DNA from: Ahaetulla prasina
Lineage: Eukaryota; Chordata; Lepidosauria; Squamata; Colubridae
Length of the DNA: 64,000 bases
NCBI RefSeq assembly: GCF_028640845.1
Contig: NC_080546.1
Coordinates: 16,465,520-16,529,519 of the forward strand
Reading direction: 5' to 3'
Shown: piece by piece, positions 58,835 to 64,000 of the stretch
How positions within the stretch are numbered: position 1 is the stretch's first letter
Layout of the letters: each line of letters begins with the position of its first letter
Translations under genes and position numbers: made by a program
Notes under the pieces: generated by a model
Databases searched by the model: none
The model's input: the letters and a program-made list of their open reading frames with translations, nothing else
Told to the model about the DNA's origin: nothing

Positions 58835-58961
58835 GTTAGAAATTCTGTGTGTTTTCCTAAAAGGTTTTCCTATCCTAATGAAAGGGGGTGGTGGGGAAGC
58901 CAACTGGATCTTACCTCTTTCAGGAAATCTGGGAACCCTCCACATTAACAGGGCTCGGAAC

Positions 58962-59374
58962 CAGAGATGGTATTCAGCTGGTTCTGACTGGTTCTGGAGA
59001 ACCGGTAGCAAAAATTTTGGGTAGTTTGGAGAACCGGCGAATATCATCTCTAACTTGCCCCGCCCCCATCTATTCGCTGCCTCCAGAATCCCAGCTGATC
59101 AAGTCCCAGCTGATCGGCTGGGTCTTCTTTTGTTGCCCTGCACACAGAGCTGGAAAGCAGGTTAGTGGGGTGGGGAGGGAATGAAGATTTTACAGTATCC
59201 TTCCTCTGGAGTAGGGTGAGAATGGAGATTTTACAGTATCCTTCCCTTCCCCTGGAGTGGGGTGGGGTGGAAATGGATATTTTGCAGTATCCTTCCCCTG
59301 CCAAGCCCAGCACGCCACACCCACCAAGCCATGCCCACAGAACCTGTAGTAAAAATTTTTGAATCCCACCACTG
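58962..59374. mobile_element. hAT-like MITE (ACCGGTAGCAAAAATTTT family)
   Basis: CAGAGATGGTATTCAGCTGG to GAATCCCACCACTG. The interior holds three copies of a roughly 50-bp GATTTTACAGTATCCTTCC unit (59190-59300). Confidence 0.82.
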
Positions 59375-60017
59375 TTTGGAACATATATTTCTAACAATTG
59401 TTGGGGATATCCTTATGTACAAGTTATTGGTCACCCTGTCCTGAAGTCTGCAGTTAACGAGGGATTTCATATATATTTATTCACTAAGATCTCATTATAA
59501 ATATTGAGCGCACAAACCCTCTTTTTCCCACAACATATTTAACTGTGTCAGTGAAGATACTACTGCTTTTTCAAATGCTCAAAAAGGATCAGTTGACTTC
59601 ATGGGTTAAAAATAAAACTAGTTCAAAAACAGGGTAAATGAACTTTACCTGGTTAATGATGTCACAGAAACACTGAAACCCAGTCAGTTATTCCCTTTTA
59701 CCTTTTCTCTAACAAAAAGGTAAAAAAAAAAGGGGCAAATAAAAATGCACAACTCGCAATGACAAAAAATTCTATCGCAGACTGGCAGCGTGGACTTCAT
59801 TTCCCAAATGCTCCTTGGCCAAAGTTTAGCGTAAGCCATATTTATCACTGCCTATCTAGTCAATGGATGGAAACTTTGTAATGAGTTTTGATCCAGTTAG
59901 TACAACACCACAAAGATCTGAATGAGTTAGTATCACCATATAGTTGACTCAACAAAGAAAATAAGGCATTGTATATACCGACTCATAATGTCTATGGAGC
60001 TTCTCAGTCATCTAGGT

Positions 60018-60379
60018 CATGGTTGTCCCAGAGGTGCATGGAGCCAACCTGGAAACAACGAAAGACTGGCCCATGGTTCTTCTGCCAGTGAAGATGGGCT
60101 CCCGAGCACCATTTTCGGCTGCCACGGCCTCCTGCAACCCTCTGCTGGTGAAAACAGAGCTCAGGAGGGCCCTCCCGAGCTCCTTTTTCACTGGCAGAGG
60201 GTTGCAGGAGGCCGTGGCAGCCAAAAACAGAGCTCAGGAACCTGTTTTCGCTGGCAGAGCTCTTCAGCCACCACAGGCGCCCCCAACAGGAGTGACATCG
60301 AGCTGGCCATGCCCCCCTGCTCCCCCTGGGGGCCAAAACCCTGATGCGGCCCTCAATGAAATCGAGTTTGATACCTCTG
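60018..60379. mobile_element. hAT-like MITE with internal inverted repeats
   Basis: The right end AATCGAGTTTGATACCTCTG is clear. The interior holds GGCCTCCTGCAACCCTCTGC and its complement GCAGAGGGTTGCAGGAGGCC, so it folds back. It produces open frames over 100 codons on both strands that are not genes. Confidence 0.8.
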
Positions 60380-60722
60380 ATCTAAAAGAAAATAGCAAGG
60401 AATAAATAAATCCAAATGATAATACAAAATCCTTAATCCAGCCCAATTGTAGAAACGGTCCTACACAATTTACCTCATTGCCCTGCACACGGCTGCTGTC
60501 ACCCTGCCCCCAAATATTTAAATCTGGCTCTCAGTCACTAAAAGGTTGCACATACTTGTTTATTGAATCTAGGAATTAAGAAATAAAATGTGTAACCCAC
60601 TTAGTTGTAATGTAAACTTCAAAGGCAGCCTGTGATTGGAGCAGAACTAGTACATTGTACTGTAAAACCAATCTGAAAAATCATTTTGATCTCACAGTAT
60701 TTTCAACATACATATCATGCAT

Positions 60723-60744
60723 TTCTCTCTCTCTCTCTCTCTCT
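60723..60744. repeat. (CT)n microsatellite before exon N
   Basis: A run of about 11 CT units ending 24 bases before the exon, in the position of a polypyrimidine tract. Confidence 0.9.
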
Positions 60745-60768
60745 GACTTCTTCTTTCCTATTTGGTAG

Positions 60769-60951
60769 ATTTGCCAGAGGCTGACCGATTATGGTGTACA
60801 TTTTCATCGTGTGCTGCCGGAGAAAAAATCTCAGACTGGAATTCTGCTAGGCATTTGCTCCAAAGGAGTTCTTATTTTTGAAGTTCACAATGGTACCCGA
60901 ATGCCTGCCCTTCGTTTCCCGTGGAGAGAAACAAAGAAAATTTCCTTCAGT
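60769..60951 (+). CDS. PTPN13: PTPN13 window exon 14 (N): FERM F2-F3 junction
   Basis: 183 bases, 61 codons, phase 0 at both ends, between TTTGGTAG and GTATGT. It encodes ICQRLTDYGVHFHRVLPEKK, then SQTGILLGICSKGVLIFEVH and RFPWRETKKISFS. The G-I-x-L-G-I-x-x-K-G-V-x-x-F-E-V strands and the F-P-W-R-E strand are typical of the PH-like F3 (FERM_C) lobe. The acceptor lies 25 bases after a (CT)n run that may serve as its pyrimidine tract. Confidence 0.97.
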
Positions 60952-61721
60952 GTATGTTGGTCAAGGGTTTTTTTTTTTTGTGTAGAATTGCAGACTGGAT
61001 CATTAAATGCCTTTCTTCTCTTTCTCCCCACTCCAGCTGAGTTACCTATGGTATTGAGACAATGGTGTGCCAAAAATAACAAAGAACCAGGATGATACAG
61101 GATGCTCCATAGTGGGCAGTAAATATGTTAGTAATAAAAACCAGATGATTCAAACTGTGATGAATTTTCAGGAGAGGAGAAATTTTGCCAGGGCTGTTAG
61201 CTATTCGGACAGAATATGGTTCCATCTAAGAATTAGTAATAGAGAAAGCACACCATGCATTCCTTCTAAGATTGTCTCACTTGGGAATGTAGATATCACA
61301 ATTTTCTAACGTCAAAAATTTATTGCTCATCCCAGATTTATGCCTTCTTATGCCTTCTTAATATACTACATTTCTGCATACAGTGAGAACGTCAACAAAA
61401 TGTTGCAGTAGTGCACTTTAAGAACTTTTGTTTTTCTTGAATCTATAAAGCAGAATTGAACTAATATCAAACAGACCTTAAAGAGTGGAGACATGATCTC
61501 TGGAAACATGGTTTAGTATATTTTTTTAATAAGTCTGGTGGGCAAAGATTTAAATAGAATAGTTCTTACGTTTTCCCTGATTTACAGCTTCAGGTAACAA
61601 TATAAAAACAGTTCTTTAAGGTTGCCTGGAATTCTGAATTGTAATTCTAATATATCTATAGGTTGAATAAGAAATTTCATGTAGATTTCACTTAAGTAAC
61701 ATTATATATAATTATTTGTAC

Positions 61722-62612
61722 ATGTCCTTGAATTATGACCACAATTAAGACCAGAATTTCTTCTGTGAAGCCAGTCAATGGAATTCTTTATTGGCCAAGT
61801 GTGATTGGATACAGAAGGAATTTGTCTGGTGCATATGCTCTCAGTATACATAAAAAGACAAGATAGATTCGTCAAGAATCATAAGGTACAACACTTAATG
61901 ATAGTTGTAGGGTACAAATAAGCAATCAGGAAACAATCAATATCAATATAAATCATAAGGATAAAAGCAACAAAGTTACAGTCATACAGTCATAAGTGGA
62001 AGGAGATGGGTGATGGGAACGATGAGACGATTAATAGTAGTGCAGACTTAGTACATAGTTTGACAGTGTTGAGGGAATTATTTGTTTAGCAGAGTGATGG
62101 CATCCAGGAAAAAAACTGTTTTTCTGTCTAGTTGTTCTGGTGTGCAGTGCTCTAGAGCGTTTTTTTGAGAGTAGGAGTTGAAACAGTTTATGTCCAGGAT
62201 GTGAGGGGTCTGTAAATATTTTCACAGCCCTCTTTTTGACTCGTGCAGTATACATGCAGCATACGTACAATTGTTAAGTGAATCACACGATCTTATGACT
62301 ATTTTGCTACAGTTGTTAAATGAATCATTGCAGTTGTTAAGTAAAACAAGTGGGCATAAATGAACTCAGCTTCGTCCATTGACTTTGCTAGTTGGAAACT
62401 GGCTGGGAAGATTAGAAATGGCGGTCATGTGAGCCCAGGATGTTTCAATCATCATAAATACATGCTGGTTCCAAAGCGCCCAAATTTTGACCACATGACC
62501 ATGGGGATGCTGCAGTGGTCCTAAGCATGAGGACCAGTCATAAGTCATGCTTTACAATGTCATTGCAACTTCAAGCAGTCGCTAAACAAGTGGTTATAAG
62601 TGGAGGCCTACC
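61722..62612. mobile_element. TA-type MITE split by a CR1 copy
   Basis: Outer parts 61722-61778 (ATGTCCTTGAATTATGACCA) and 62271-62612 (ending AGTGGAGGCCTACC) align with 42244-42602. The CR1 at 61779-62270 lies between. Confidence 0.8.
61779..62270 (-). mobile_element. CR1 LINE 3' part nested in MITE
   Basis: AATTCTTTATTGGCCAAGTG to TGACTCGTGCAGTATAC. Unlike the other copies it has almost no AATAG run. The minus-strand frame still reads TARVKKRAVKIFTDPSHPGH. Confidence 0.88.
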
Positions 62613-63157
62613 TATATGGATAAATCCGTACCAAAAAATAATCTACTATTCCTAAGCCTACTCTGTACAAAACTATGCTATGTAATTGCAAGTGTTTGTA
62701 CCTTGTTCTGAATGGTAAAGTGAAGATGATTATCTGTTGCCTAGCAGCATCCTTGACAATGCTGATATGCGTGTGTGATGGATTGAATGTTGGGTTTTTG
62801 TAGTGTGGTCTCTTCCACAGAGAGGTGACCACATTCAATTCGCTCAAATCTGGAAATGGATTTGTTTTCGTACTCCGAACAGCTTTGTTTTAGCCCAGCA
62901 TGACTACTTAAACATTTTCAAAACATCCAAATTACGTATTTTTACACATTGAGCAAAATATTTAATTCCCTAGGCATGAGTGTACACAAGAATTTCATAC
63001 CTCCTGTATGTTGTTCTGTAATCAGTATTTTCAATACGTGCTCAAGCTTGATTGCTTTGTCTCTGCAAAGCAGTTTTTTCCATTTGAATCATGTATCTTC
63101 CCCAAGCTGGAATCAGGTTCTTTCCCCCCATTTTATTCTGTATTTGTCATGTTGCAG

Positions 63158-63320
63158 AAAAGAAAGATAACGCTGCAGAATACATCCGATGGTATAAAGC
63201 ACACGTTCCAGACAGATACAACCAAGACCTGCCAATACTTGTTACAGCTCTGCTCTGCTCAGCACAAATTCCAGCTCCAGATGAAAGCCAGGCAAAGCAA
63301 CCAGGATGCTCAGGAAATCG
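63158..63320 (+). CDS. PTPN13: PTPN13 window exon 15 (O): FERM F3 lobe, end
   Basis: 163 bases (54 codons +1) between TGTTGCAG and GTAAGA, ending in phase 1 and continuing in an exon beyond the window. It encodes KRKITLQNTSDGIKHTFQTD, then CQYLLQLCSAQHKFQLQMKA and RQSNQDAQEI. This is the last strand and C-terminal helix of the PH-like F3 lobe, so the FERM domain is complete in this window. Confidence 0.96.
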
Positions 63321-63371
63321 GTAAGAAATGGCAGCGGTCTACCTTTTATGACTGCAGTTTTACTGGATCTA

Positions 63372-63800
63372 CCGTATTTTTCGGAGTATAAGACGCACCT
63401 TAGTTTTTGGGGAGGAAAATAAGAAAAAAGCTGATTGGCAAGTGGATTGGCCTCCCAGAATACCCCCAATCAGCTGTTCCCAGAGGTGAATTTTAGCAAC
63501 AGATTCCTTGGTTGTGAGCTCTGTGCCTTGCTTTTTTTTTTTCTTTTTTTTCTGCCTCTGAAAACCTCTGAAACAGAGCTTCAAAAAAAAAAAGCCTCTG
63601 AAGCTCTGTTTGGGGGCTTCTTTTCTGAAGCTCTGTTTGGGGGCTTCGTTTTTGAAGCTTCGTTTCTGATGCTTTTTTTCAGTTCTGAAACCTCTGTTTG
63701 AGAAGCTGGGCAGGGATACATTCAGAGTATAAGAAGCATCCAGATTTTCACCCTCTTTTTTGGGGGGGGAAAGGTGCGTCTTATACTCCGAAAAATACAG
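63372..63800. mobile_element. TA-flanked MITE, uninterrupted
   Basis: CCGTATTTTTCGGAGTATAA to TTATACTCCGAAAAATACAG with TA on both sides. It is the empty-site counterpart of 54068-55165. Confidence 0.9.
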
Positions 63801-63824
63801 TAATTCCAGAGATTTAACCTAAGG

Positions 63825-64000
63825 CAGGGGTATTTAGATCTGACCCATGGGGCTGGCCTGGGAATAGCAAAGGACCAGCCCACGGTGCCTCTGGTAGCAA
63901 AAATGGGGAATGTGCCCCGTTTTGGCATGCAGAGTGCTGCAGGAGGCCATACAAACCAAAAACGGGGCTGCGCACAGAGCACCGGGGAGGGGCGTACACT
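63825..64000. mobile_element. hAT-like MITE cut by window end
   Basis: CAGGGGTATTTAGATCTGAC followed by the GGGCTGGCCTGGGAATAGC interior known from 11926 and 18706. Confidence 0.75.

Larger units (their letters stand above)
58835..60768 (+). other. Intron M-N
   Basis: 1934 bases with two hAT MITEs (58962-59374 and 60018-60379) and a (CT)n run just before the acceptor. Bases 59375-60017 and 60380-60722 look unique. Confidence 0.85.
60952..63157 (+). other. Intron N-O
   Basis: 2206 bases. A TA-flanked MITE split by a CR1 copy (61722-62612) is the main feature. Bases 60952-61721 and 62613-63157 look unique. Confidence 0.85.
63321..64000 (+). other. Intron after exon O (5' part)
   Basis: 680 bases, made up almost entirely of a TA-flanked MITE (63372-63800) and the left part of a hAT MITE cut by the window end (63825-64000). 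Confidence 0.85.

Noticed and set aside
60018..60379. Overlapping frames over 100 codons on both strands
   Set aside because: They arise from inverted repeats in a MITE.

Overview
The window is nuclear DNA from a squamate reptile, most likely an advanced (colubroid) snake. It carries three kinds of lineage-typical repeat: CR1 retroposons whose 3' ends run into AATAG/TTCTA pentanucleotide microsatellites, Sauria-type and tRNA-derived SINEs, and very many short hAT-like and TA-flanked MITEs. I could not run a database search, so the species is an inference.

One gene is present, on the + strand: the 5' half of PTPN13 (protein tyrosine phosphatase non-receptor 13; also called PTP-BL, PTPL1, FAP-1). 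I can place 15 consecutive coding exons between 12385 and 63320 (2520 coding bases, 840 codons). All have GT/AG borders and compatible phases, with no stop or frameshift. Exons 1-3 of the window encode the KIND domain without its extreme N-terminus. Exons 4-8 encode the variable linker and a coiled coil. Exons 10-15 encode the FERM domain (F1, F2, F3). The exon with the initiator Met lies upstream of the window; the five PDZ domains and the phosphatase domain lie downstream. No promoter, RNA gene or second host gene was found.

The rest (about 96%) is intron. Bases 1-12384 are the end of the upstream intron. Introns E-F (8.5 kb) and G-H (13.0 kb) are the largest. The first holds a 4 kb hierarchical tandem array (25982-29960). 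The second holds a 2.6 kb retroelement-like insertion (39250-41864) with a 17-bp target duplication inside a hAT MITE. Transposons are heavily nested: MITE in MITE, CR1 in MITE, CR1 in SINE, and LINE plus hAT in CR1. Many still have exact target duplications, so insertion order can be read.

The most unusual signals are hammerhead-ribozyme-like cores in Penelope-like repeat fragments (best at 57048-57080; others at 11354-11387, 3261-3291 and 55810-55850), a nearly perfect 135-bp fold-back element with exact 8-bp target duplication (18528-18662), and the tandem array whose modules join at a shared AAAAGTAAC hinge. I saw no wholly new gene system.
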